The position numbers were made by a program, and so were the translations under genes. Of a DNA stretch of 64,000 bases, positions 22,918 to 34,000 are shown piece after piece. This stretch comes from Paraconiothyrium sp. Pb-2020 (lineage: Eukaryota; Ascomycota; Dothideomycetes; Pleosporales; Didymosphaeriaceae), in assembly GCA_022419385.1 (NCBI GenBank), contig JAJUBI010000004.1, positions 1,364,001 through 1,428,000 of the forward strand, written 5' to 3'. The notes beneath the pieces are model-generated. The model saw only the letters and a list, made by a program, of their open reading frames with translations. It was not told the origin of the DNA and did not search any database. Within the stretch, counting starts at the first letter, position 1; the number at the start of each line of letters is the position of its first letter.

Positions 22918-25105
22918 ATGGGATATATCAACCCAAAATACATTACTCCTCTTCCTCGCCTGACTACACCACCTCCATCCTACGACAGAAGCACCCTTAC
23001 TGAGACCGGTACGAAGTTGCCGTTATTGGCGCCGGGCCCACAGGTCTCCTCCTATCCGTCCTTCTCACTCGCTACAACATTCACTCGCTCTTAACCATCG
23101 ATGTTAAATCGGCCCTGTTACCGCAGGCCATGCAGACGGGTTCAATGCACGGACTATGGAGATACTAGCAAGTCTAGGTCTACATCATGAGTTACTGGAT
23201 CTGGACAGTTTCATTGCTGATGTGTGTTTCTGGGGCCCGGACAAAGAGGGTGCGAAAGGATCGTCAGGACTGGCGTCGCTCCTACGAGAAAAAGGACCAG
23301 CAGATTCCCGTTCACGGCAACCGTCAGTCAGGCGCACGTCGAGCGTGTGTTTACCAACGACCTGAAAAATAGAGGTAATCCGGTTAGATACGCTGGCGAT
23401 TTCTGGAGTTCAAGTGTGTGAGGAGAAGGAGCATAGGGACTTTCCCGTGGAAATCAAGATACAATCTACGAACGACGAAGCCGATATCAAGACCGTGTAC
23501 GCGAAATATCTGATCGATGCTGACGGGGCACATAGTAATGTGAGGGCTGGAATGGGCATCCCTATGGAGGGTAGCGGTACGGACGACATCTGGGGTGTTG
23601 TTGACACAGTGGCCAAAACCAACTTCCCAGATAAGCGGCGTGCATGTCCTATCGTATCGGAAAACGGGTCTCTCCTCTGGATACCGAGGGAACGTATATC
23701 GCCTGCCGAGCAGCTCACTCGAATTTATGTGCGACTCGATACGACGGCGTCGGATGGATCTGCAGCCGCAGACCAGACAGTCGCCTCTGCCTCTGCCACC
23801 GCATCCAAGCACTACACGAGATATGCGGCTGAGACTTTTGCGGAAGAAAATGCTGCCATGATGACAAACAGCGACTCCCATACTAACTCCCGCTCCACAA
23901 CGAAGGCTTTCCGGCTTAAAGCCACACTCGATGATGTCCTCTCTCGTGTTCTCCCGCTCTCTATCCATACTCGTTCGAACCAGGGTACATTGATTGGTGG
24001 GCCTCTTACCAAGTTGGCCAACGTATGGCGCCGTCATACACCTTCCCGGCTTCTATTTTGTCCACTACCAGAGTTTTAATCGCTGGGGATGCATGTCACA
24101 CGCACTCCCCCAAATCCGGTCAAGGCATGAACTTCGGCATAGCAGATGCTCAAAACCTCGCTTGGAAACTCGTCTACTCCATTCATGGACTTGTTACCGA
24201 CCCCAACGCTCTAATAAAGAGTTACGAAGATGAGAGACTCCAAGCTGCAAGAACGCTACTCGAGTTCGACAAGAAGTGGAGCCGTTTGTTCAGCGGAGCT
24301 CTCAGTCCGCAAGAAGCGGGTCTCCGTCCGGAAGAGTTCAAGCGCTTGATGACGGTGAATCAGAACTTCGTCAGTGGACATGGGATCCAGTATCCGCCAA
24401 GCTATCTGGTAAAGCAGAAAAAGGACGAGGACAGGGAGCATATGGATGATATACTCCGCCCGGGACGAGTGCTCTGTAGCACTTCTCTTATACGCTTCGA
24501 TGACGGTTCTGCGATCGATAGTCAGGATGCGTTGTATGCAAACGGCAAATTTCGCGTCGTTGCATTGATTCCTGCGTCTACTGGATTGTCACCGGGAGAC
24601 AAAGCGTGGTGGCCAGTTTTGGAGACGCTTTTGACTAATCTTCAAACCGACATTCTGCAAAGTGTGGTCGAAACGATAATCATTCACCCTTGGCCGGCTT
24701 TGAACCATGACATCGAATGGACACATTTTCCCGCAATCGCGCGCGAGGTTTCGGAGCGCAACGTATACGGTGAAGCTGAAGAGGCTGGGGTTTATCTAGG
24801 ATTTGGCAAGGAGTGAGGTAAACATGAATGAATTGAGATGTGAGTGAGTGGGTATCTGCCTAGGGTAGTGTCTCTATATACTTAGGCAGTGTGTATGCCA
24901 AGACACTAGCATTCACCCACGTGACTTCCAGACTAGGTTAGATCCTCTGTGCGGGGATTTCCATCCAACAGTTTATGGTGTATGGGGAATCGAGCGAGGG
25001 GCGGGTGCCTTGGTTGTAGTGAGGCCGGATGGATATGTAGGGGCGCATTTTGGGTGGGAAGAAATGGATGCTGCGAGTATGTATTTCAAAGGGGTTATCG
25101 GCTAG
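22918..25105 (+). pseudogene. Phenol-2-monooxygenase-like FAD hydroxylase, broken by frame changes
   Basis: Successive pieces of one flavin hydroxylase follow each other without loss of residues but in changing frames. They are: a leader from ATG 22918; VAVIGAGPTGLLLSVLL (about 23010-23110); GPVTAGHADGFNARTMEIL (23111 to about 23255); FTATVSQAHVERVF (to about 23375); YLIDADGAHSNVR and onward (to about 23993); then IDWWASYQVGQRM and GDACHTHSPKSGQGMN to 24812. A last exon, 24937-25105, probably follows a 124-nt intron (24813-24936) and gives the thioredoxin-like end VVVRPDGYVGAHFGW. Each frame change needs one base, mostly one missing base near a short homopolymer. An intact gene would encode an aromatic ring hydroxylase of about 630 residues. 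This is either a young pseudogene or local sequence error. There are no RIP-type stop codons. Confidence 0.7.
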
Positions 25106-26550
25106 TGTGTATCGGAGGCGAAGTTCCCAAAGATGCGATAAGTGTGCAACGAGGCAACGGCCCGCCAACTATGCAGATGGCGAGAGAGTGACGGAATCCC
25201 CCGATATCATCCAGTGGACGCTTAGATTGAAACATATCCTTGTGAATTTCGCGTGATCCGAATTATTGTACCTGGGTTCTAGTTTGATATCCTGGTCTGG
25301 TACTCGAGTACCCACATTATCGTTGGAGAAGCCATATGATTGCAGTCATGGCGAAGTAGTGGCCTGAGCCCCATTTGAAATCAGTACGTGTGCCCATTGA
25401 GGCGTCTGATGATTTCGTTTGAAACTAAAACTCGACATGCGAGTGGACAAGATCACGATACGGAATCGCCCCAAGTAGTGTACCTGGTCCCGTAGTGAGA
25501 GCTGAAGTAGCGCACATCTGTAGCCATGAAGAAGCGATTGAACGAACTCAAGATGTCGTAAGTTGGTGCGCACAGTGGTTAAAAGCAACTTCTATAGCTA
25601 CTGAGTTCTAAGAGATCATGGGGCAGCAACCCTTAATGCCTGGCGCGATAATTTCACCAGCGTTGTTAGGCAAGAACCTAAACGGCCTCTTGCGATGTGG
25701 ATGGTTCTTTTCTTAGGAAATTGAATGGTGTTGCGCGCAGCCGCACCAACAAAAGAGAACTCTCTATCACTGATACGCGATAGATAGTCTATATACCAGA
25801 GAAGCCTATTTTCTCACAAATGGGCATATTGAACCTGTTAGCACTTTCAAAGAGTTTGCCAGAACTGGACCCTGGAAACACGTTAAAGGTTATGTTTTCA
25901 TGAATAGGTAGATCAAGCAAAGACAAATCGATGCAATTTCACGGGCGTCGTGACATGATTTCCGCGATACAGATATTGCAATTGAACTGCATGAAGACCT
26001 GATTGTGACGTGAGTAGTCTATCACACTAGAAACTTTCACTTGTGACATAATCCATTGCTTCTCACTATAGTCGCTGGGCACCGCTGTGAATTATTGGAC
26101 ACACAGTTCAAGGCGTAGTGCTACACTGAAACCCCAGAGTTGCACACGACGCAAACAAAGCCCTAGTGCGATGAACAAACCAAATAGGCAGCCTGTATGA
26201 ATCTGGCTCAACAAAAACATCGTTACCTTCCCAACAGCAATCCTCAGCGCATCGAACAAGCAATCTGTCTGCTACCCAAGCCCTACCGAACAAACCCTCG
26301 CAACGGGAACCCTCTTGTGACCTCTCCAACAGCTCTTCCATAAGCTCTGCAGTGGCTCTTGTGCAGTGTGGATACGAATCACAGATCAGCATACCTTCGA
26401 ACGCCGCCTGGCGATGTAGCACATGCCGAAATACATACGCAATACAGTGTGCCAGAATTGATCGACCTTTGGGATACTTTTGGTGTAGAACCTGCCACTG
26501 CTCCGCTGCATTCGACATATTGAACATTCCGCAGCTACGCCAGATCACCG
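25106..26550. other. Intergenic, 1.4 kb, no gene seen
   Basis: Only short frames are present, and part of it (about 25700-26050) is AT-rich. A 148-residue minus-strand frame at 26108-26554 has no recognisable domain and no clear signal peptide. Confidence 0.4.
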
Positions 26551-27017
26551 GCATGGAGTATGAGCTGGCCGTGCCTCACCAGCCTGAGGCCTCCCAAATT
26601 TCCCTCAGTTCTATCTTTATATGGGTTTGTTGTAATTGTGGACGTTCGTGGCCTCAGGTACCGGCCCTATGGCGCGCCTCACTTCCAACATCGCAAATGG
26701 CAAGTTCTGTCGGTAGAAGTGTACTTTGGCGTATCTTTCACCTTCGATCGGACCACTTCGCAAGAGAGTCCAATCCCGCTCCTGCACTGGTAGATCTTCG
26801 AGCATGTGTTCGATATATCGTAGCATTCAAAAACGGGTGTCTATGTGCGCACTACACATGCACGACCTGCTTTCGCGCTATGGTTCTAGCGGAGGGAGAA
26901 AACGTCTCAAGGAGACTACAGGAAGGAGAGGCGGTTGGGATACCCCAAGAGATACTGGAGCGCAAGAAAGACGAAATCCGCGCAATGGGCCTGGATCCGG
27001 ACGAGTACCTTCCCTGA
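26551..27017 (+). CDS. Small CxxC (zinc-ribbon-like) hypothetical protein
   Basis: From the ATG at 26551 an open frame of 155 codons ends at 27017. It contains WVCCNCGRSW near residue 31 and GCLCAHYTCTTCF near residue 102. These form a two-part Cys pattern of the kind seen in many short ascomycete proteins proposed to bind one zinc ion. The C-terminus is a charged helix (LERKKDEIRAMGLDPDEYLP). The same frame stays open upstream to 26352 and there holds two more CxxC pairs (WRCSTC, FWCRTC), so the true start or an upstream exon may lie further 5'. No family is recognised. Confidence 0.45.
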
Positions 27018-28048
27018 TAAGCCAACACTGGGCAATCCTCTCTGGGTTTTGAAAGGACTTTCGAACCAAGTAAGCATTTTTTGGATGATAACAAGAATAT
27101 GTTTTAGCTCTGGAGCTGTGTAGATCACGTGCGCAGTCAATTGCTAGAGTTAGTATGAAGTATCATTGAAAAATGTTGATATGCGTACTGTGGGTGGGAA
27201 TAATTGGAATGTTACTTGAATGAGTAATCCGAGAATGGCTATGCAGCTGCATCTGTTGCTACGATCCTTGAGGTAGGCGACGCTTACGGGCCGATACTTG
27301 ATCTTGGTTATTTTGCGTACCCGGGTAGTAGATGTTCATTTCAACGATGCATCACTTCGACTCGTACTCATATGAGTGCGGAACAACGTAAATAATGTGA
27401 AACATAATTCTACTCGATCATTCTGGGAAAGACATTAGGCGCAGCTCAGTTGCTGTCTGTCCCAGGCGAACTCTTGCACAAAAGTCCGACGAGTCATTCC
27501 ACAGTTCTCAGAAATGAGCTCAACTACATACCAACTAGCCTCTGTGGTGTGGAGTTGCCTATGCGGTCATGCTTGATTTAGGGACCTGCCACTGGTCGTA
27601 ATGAGTAACAAATCCCACTCAAATACAGGCGCTTCGATCTACCATGGACAACGTATGCAGAGAAGTCCCTAGAAAAGACTAAGATCTAGTTCCGTATGCA
27701 GCGAGTGCAGCGGTACCGTGCTACTGCTTCAATCCTTTCTGGACGGCTCTTTTGAAGTGAAAGCGTGATTACGCCAGTGCGTGAACAGTGAATTCACCAG
27801 ATCCGCCATGTTGTTATGGTCCTCCATTAGGCAGGCGCGACAATAGTGTGTGCGTCCTGTGTATACTCAACCATAACATTCGCGCGCACCAAAGCTATAT
27901 AAAATTTCCTGTGGCCATCGGAACCTTAACCCACGCCAAACTGCTCTACCCGTAAACTCACAGTAAAGCGAGCTAGAGCCTAATAAGATTTACACATCTT
28001 GAGCGTGAGGCATACACAATCTTTGTCTCTGCGATCTCGTCCGGACTC
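27018..28048. other. Intergenic, 1 kb, promoter of the next gene
   Basis: No gene is seen. A TATA element at 27896-27904 lies about 150 bp before the next start codon. Confidence 0.45.
27896..27904 (+). promoter_or_regulatory. TATA box
   Basis: TATATAAAA sits 145-153 bp upstream of the ATG at 28049, followed by a pyrimidine/CA-rich stretch that could contain the transcription start. It is a good core-promoter match, but unverified. Confidence 0.5.
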
Positions 28049-29799
28049 ATGGGGACCGAAAAGCATACCGTGAGCTCGCCGCCCGCACCCGATGCGAAGC
28101 GCCGCCGCGAAGACCCTGAACAAGGTATATACGAGATGGAGTGACATACCCATTGATAAGCATACTAATCAAAATTTTACAGACCCGCCAATCAACCCGA
28201 ACGCTGCAAAACCCGTCTTGCAGCGCGAGAATGCGATCATCGGCGCGAACTTCAAACCCCCGCAATCACTAGACGATGTGTTTGCTCTTTTTGAGAGCAG
28301 GGCTGACGACGATGACGAGGAGGACGAGGACGAGGACAGCGATGACGAGCACAACGACGATGTGGACAACGATGTGAAGGACGATCATTTTGGGGATGAT
28401 GATGTTGAAGAAGACGACGTTGTGGAAGACAATGTTGAAGAATATTGCGATGAGAGAGCTGTGGAGTCCGCTGATATCAGCCCGATCGTTGAGCTCCCGA
28501 AGTCAGTGCGCTCATTCAAACCCCCGGGAGCGCGAGACCCGAAAGCAGCTCGAAAGGAGGCAGCTAGCATGGACCCAAGGAGGTTCCTAAAGCTGAACTA
28601 TGGGCTTTTGCATTCTAAGAGCAAGAACGGAATCCCAGGCTATACCGCAAGCAAAGCAGGGCGAAAACCACTACTGAGCCAGCGTGCAGCGGGGATGCGG
28701 ATTCCAGATAATGTAGGGCATGGAAATCCCTCGTCCACAGTTCCCACGCCGAACGAATCGACCCAGACATCCCGCGACGGCAATTTAGACCCTGGCTCTG
28801 GCCCACTGACGAGCTGGAAAACATGGTCGACGTTGTTGGATCCCTCGTCACGCCGAGAGCTGATATCAAGCGCTCGACCATCAAGGAAGTTGCGCGAGAC
28901 ACCGGCATGAAGCAGGCCGTCGTTAAAGTACAGTCAGACGCACATCAAGCGACATGGACGTCATCAAGAAATCGGCTGACTCAGGGCTTCCTCTCACCCT
29001 TAAACCCGTGAGAGCTTCGACTCCGGACTGGGCGCCTTTCTCCCACAAACCGATCTATTCTGATGAACCTGGTCATGGCCGCTTCAAGTCTCGTATTGTC
29101 TTTGAAGCGGATCCCGTTCCTCAAGAGCAATACTATGCTGAGACTACGTACGGTATCACCACCAACAGTCGCATAAGCGCACTCGAAAAGCTGAAGGAGT
29201 GGCGTCAGAACTTCGGTGGCAAAATGAAGGATGGTCAACTGCGTAAGGCTGAGCGACTTGTCGTTCTCAATGAGCATGAACCCTCAATGGCCCGGAATGA
29301 TCTTTCTCGCTACACCGATTCACTCAAGACGCTAGATAAGTGGCTGGCGCAATTTATGCCCGATAGCTTTGTGGTGGTGAAGACCACTATCCCTGCCAAT
29401 GCCCACACCAAGGCCGGCCGATTTGTGGGATACATCGAGGCGCTGCGGCAGCTCATGGCAAAACGCCCCTTCCATTTCAGTGTGGAATTAGAGGATAAGT
29501 CTATACTGACTATAGAGAACGCAAGCAACGCGCATCTTGCTTCTGCCATCAACTTTGTCCACTCCGTTGAGTTCTTTCGGGCACATGGGCACCTCACGGC
29601 GGGAAATCAGAAGCCGTTCTCCACGATGAAGTCGAAGAAAAAGCAGAATAAGAACACTCCAGGCTCCATCGACCCAGAACGGGAGGCAAAGAATGTCACC
29701 GCTTTCCTTCCCTGGATTCCCGAGAGTTTCGCCCGGAAGCACTATGTGGATTGTGCGGCATTTCCTGACCAAGACCTCGGTCCATTGGAGTTTGAGTAG
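28049..29799 (+). CDS. Acidic protein of an unrecognised family, two apparent frame breaks
   Basis: A short first exon from ATG 28049 (MGTEKHTVSSPPAP) joins after a 53-nt intron (28128-28180) to a frame that holds a run of Asp/Glu (about residues 70-120) and RFLKLNYGLLHSKSK. The best continuation changes frame near 28780 (DELENMVDVVGSLVTPRADI) and again near 28940 (DMDVIKKSADSGLPLTLKP). It then runs open to 29799. Without the changes there would be a protein stopping at 28910 and a second frame starting at 28954. The C-terminal part (residues IPANAHTKAGRF to FFRAHGHL) resembles a block of the large protein encoded at 31020-35096, suggesting tandem relatives. No catalytic motif is visible. Function unknown. 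Possibly a pseudogene. Confidence 0.55.
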
Positions 29800-31019
29800 A
29801 CGGGCACCAATCTAGTCACCCTGATGCCGCAGGAGGTGATTGGCCATATAGCGTCGATGGATAAGTCCTTGTTCACCACCTCTGCTCATGCGAGCCAGAG
29901 TCTGCCAGTCTCGATGGGAAATTCGGATGGATCGTGGGCCATATAGACCTGCAAGGGGAGACTGTGGGTATAGATGGTGTTTAGATACTTGTTCCCTGGC
30001 GGTACCTGATGCGTAGGTTGAGCGAGATATCAATATGATAGCCTATCGGCGCATCCTTTTGTACTGGCACTGTAATCGCTTAGGGCGTTCCACGAGATAC
30101 CTAGTGTACGTTTGTTTCCGTCAGGAGCCTGCAGCAATCACGGATGATCTTGAGTTTGCAGCACTGTATTGAAGCGACTTGTGTTGTCTCGGCACGCTTC
30201 TTGCTAGGCCAACGAGGTTCCATACCGTAATGTTAAGTCGGGTTTAGAAATTACACTTCTGAAGAAGTTCGCCACTCCTCTATATATATCTCAGAATGTT
30301 TACGCGAGGTCTTATTGACGTTCAGGCCACATACCGTTCAACCATGATCGATTCAAATTGAATTTTGCTCACATACCGTGAACATAATAGTTTCCAAAGT
30401 ACAACAAGTGGGTTGCGGAGAAGCCATTAGATAGAGAAGAGCGGAAAGGAACGTTGTGCCCGATTTCCACCGTGACTAGCTGCCACCCGTCCCTCCGCCG
30501 TCCCTCATGACGACTACTTGAATATTTAGATTATCTTTCAACCGTAGAAACTTCAGGTAGAATTCGTCAGCTTTCATAGTATCAACATTCGTTGTGGGCG
30601 TAAGTCAAGGAGTTGAAATCACTTGCCAAGCTCACTTTCACCGCTCACTTTCAACGTTCACTTTCAACAATAGCAACCTGCATATGAGGGCCCGCGCGGC
30701 CGCCTCTTGGCAGCCCGTGGTACGATCTCGAGGCTTCCCTAGCATAATTAATCGCAGAACTTGAACACCACTCACCCCGTCAACCCGCGTGAGTGGCTGG
30801 TGCAGCTCTTTCCGATTAGATTTGCAGTCTAGGAGCCAAATCACACTACTCACGACCCTTCTCAACCTCAAAAGCCTTTCTCTCTACACCTTGATTCCCT
30901 ACACTTCCTGCTTCTACCACGAACTCGTTTTACTGGCCATCCACGCCTCGTGCTGCGACGATTCCACCCGTCCGGTCATTTAGAGATCGAGCTACGTCCG
31001 ACAGTTCGAGAACTGCAAG
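29800..31019. other. Intergenic, 1.2 kb, promoter of the large unknown gene
   Basis: No gene is seen. A 3 x 13-bp direct repeat lies at 30631-30669, followed by pyrimidine-rich leader sequence before the ATG at 31020. Confidence 0.45.
30631..30669 (+). repeat. Three tandem 13-bp units in a promoter
   Basis: The units ctcactttcaccg, ctcactttcaacg and ttcactttcaaca follow each other directly, 350-390 bp before the start codon at 31020. They could be a clustered regulator site or a small minisatellite. Confidence 0.6.
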
Positions 31020-34000
31020 ATGGGGCCGTATTCCCAGAATTTGAAGGGAGCAATCAACTCGCAGACCGAACGGATTGCCGAGGACAAGGAGAGGCCGGGT
31101 AAGCCACGCTCAGTGATAGCTTCCCCCGCATCTCATGGAAATGGTGGCGCCTCCTCTGCGCCATTTGACACTTCTAATATTCCTGCGGTAGCATACGACT
31201 CCGACTCCGAATCCTCCGATGAGGATGAACCAGAGCCGCGAAAGGTGTCGAAGCTCTCCGAGCAAACCGACTACGATCCCTTCAACTACCACACCCATTA
31301 TGGGCAACAATCTATCGTCTTTAATGCATCGATTGAAAGTGGTCCAGGCCACGATTCGAACGTCGCAGGGATCGAGCATCACACGGAGGTTGGATCTGAG
31401 AACGCCTCTCACGAAGGTGACCACGAGCATGTCGACCATCGCAGTAACCTCGAAGAATCGATTCTTAGTCATACAGAGCTAGAAGGTGTTATCGAGGACG
31501 ATCTTGCTGAGGACATATGGGCGGCGTTCGATCTTCCTAGCGAGGACGGGCTGAAGAACGAGTACAACGATTCGTTGTTCGACGGTTCCGATAATCAGAA
31601 GGAAGAATCAGAACGCTCGAAACCTCTGTCAAAGAGTGATACCTCCAGCGATGATACCACCGAAAGTGTGGCGTTAGCAGCAAGCGTTGGCGCTGCTGAA
31701 ACCAAAGCCAGGCACAAGTCCGACGAGTCTCATGACTCCTTCAAGCAGAATGTCCCTGGTGGATCATCAACCACCCATTCAATCCAAGAACAACCTGCTT
31801 TGACAACACCAGGCGCATTGGGTACAAGCAAGAGGAGGAAGAAGAAGAGCAAAGCACAAAAGAATGCAGAGAAGGCACGCGCTGCTCAGGGCCAAAAAGA
31901 TAAGATTGATCTTGGTTCTTTGCAGCAGAAGGCGGCCAAAGAGCAGGAAGAGATTTCAAAGAAGCGCGGGAGAGATAGGATCTGGGCGGAGTACTCGAGG
32001 TCATCGGGAGTGAACGGCGCAGGCCCAGACAACTTCTCCGATGAAGAGGAGCCTGCATCGAAGGAACATCAACCTGATGAAGGTGACATGGGCGATTCGC
32101 CCTCCGATGAAACTGATCTACTCCCAAAGTCCCAAGAAGACCGGACCCCAATGCCAAAGCCCGTGCTTACACAGGATGCAGCCGATATCGAGCCTGTCTC
32201 TTGGGATAGCTCCACTGGAGACTATGTATATCGCATTGTCTTCAGGTCCACTGACGTGCCGGTCGATGCGATCTATCTGGAGTTGAAGGACCAAGGCGAA
32301 TTGGAGTGGCATGAGGCAGGGGAGAGGAAGTTGAAAGTGGACGGCAAAAAATCGAAGAAGTACTGGAAAGGTGACGGAGCACATCTTACTAAGAGTTTCC
32401 TACGAAAGAATGCTGCTGCAAAGTTGATCGAATGGCGCGATTCGAGGAAGGTCGGAAGCCTAGGTGAAGACGTCCGACGCAAACTTCGCGAGCGTGTCCA
32501 CATCACACTGGACATGGGTCCACCCAACGGGCCTTTAGGCGATGCTGCTTTCTTTGCTGAGAGCATCGCTACGTTGCGCAAGCGTCTCCTGAGCCTACCG
32601 AAGTGGCTGCCGAAAGCTGACTTCCTTCTCAAACTTTCAGTTCCCAACGATATCTTCGTCAAGCATCCGCTTGAACGTTCAGGATTTCTGAAGTACTGGG
32701 ATGAGGTTCGTGAGACACTTCTAACATTTCCCACACGTTTTGTGGTGGAACTCACGGACTCTTCCATTACGGATGCCCGGCTCAACGAATGGTGGGATGA
32801 GACAGATAAGGCCGAGCTTGATCGTCGAGTCAACGAAGCCTTAAAGAAGCTTTATACACCAGTCTATGTCAAGGCATACCATGAACAAAACTTGGACATA
32901 ACGGAAGGTACAGGCAAAGACAAACTGTCCGTTAGGAAGAACGCAGACTCAGGATCCACAACTGCACTTCCGACTACTGTACAAGGTGTCGACGCGATGC
33001 TTAGCTATTTCGGGTACACTGAAAAGTCACTGAAGTCTCGGATTGAGGCTGAGATGTCGTCAACTTTAGAAATCGAACGCCAAAAGTACGATAAAAAGGG
33101 AGGCAATCCACGGGAGATCAAGTTTGACGAAAAGCTTCTAAATCAGCGCGTAGATGACGAAATTGCGGAATTCGAAGCCCTAAGGCGGAAAGATATTGTC
33201 GCAAAATGCGAATCGACGGTATCAACACCAAAGAGCATCGAGACTGCCATAGAATTAGGCACAACATTCGTCGAGGACGTCCAATACTTTCAGCAACACG
33301 GCAGACTGCCAGATAGAAGCGATTCCGTTGAAGTCACTGTCTCAGTAGCGCAGGCAGTAGCGCCACAGCCATCATCAAAACCCACTCAAGCCACACAGGA
33401 TCAGCATGGGCCCGGCGCAAATAAGCTAGGCATCTGGATACCTCAAACGAAGGCGGATGGGTCATTCGCCGTCAGGCGCTACGAGAGAAAGACACAAAAG
33501 ATTCTGGTGGAAATGATGGACCAACGTGGGCTCCCTACCGAAGAGTTCAAGTACAAGTTAGAACGTGCTGCCGTGCTCGCAGCCGACGATGAAGGCACGT
33601 TTTGGACAGCGTACAATAACGCAAAAGCGGAGGAAACAAAGGCTTTGCAACAAGTTCCAGTGATTGCTTCACAAAACCCAAAATTCGACCGCTCGCATTC
33701 CCTTGGCCAGGAGCAATACCTGAACAAGAACCCTTTGCCCAGAATGCCCACCGCAAGCTCTGTTGGCACCCTTGATAAGTCTCTGCTCCATGCTAAAGTG
33801 CCCGGCGCGGGTTTACGGGACTCCATCCATCCAGATCTTTCACCCTACGAAGACCTCTCAGCACCGCTGCAGTTGAACAATTCCGTAATATATGATCTGT
33901 TCCCTAAAGATACAAGTTATCTGAACCCTCATTTTCCACGAACTGCACAGCATCAGCCATTACCCCAGTCCCAAAGCCGGTACAAATTGAACAACCAGAC

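Noticed and set aside
22918..24812. Explaining the monooxygenase frame changes by introns
   Set aside because: The protein is continuous across each shift with no extra sequence, so there is no room for an intron at those points. Only the last junction (24813-24936) behaves like a true intron.
26108..26554. 148-residue minus-strand frame
   Set aside because: No domain, no signal peptide and no splice support. Overlaps the start of the CxxC frame.
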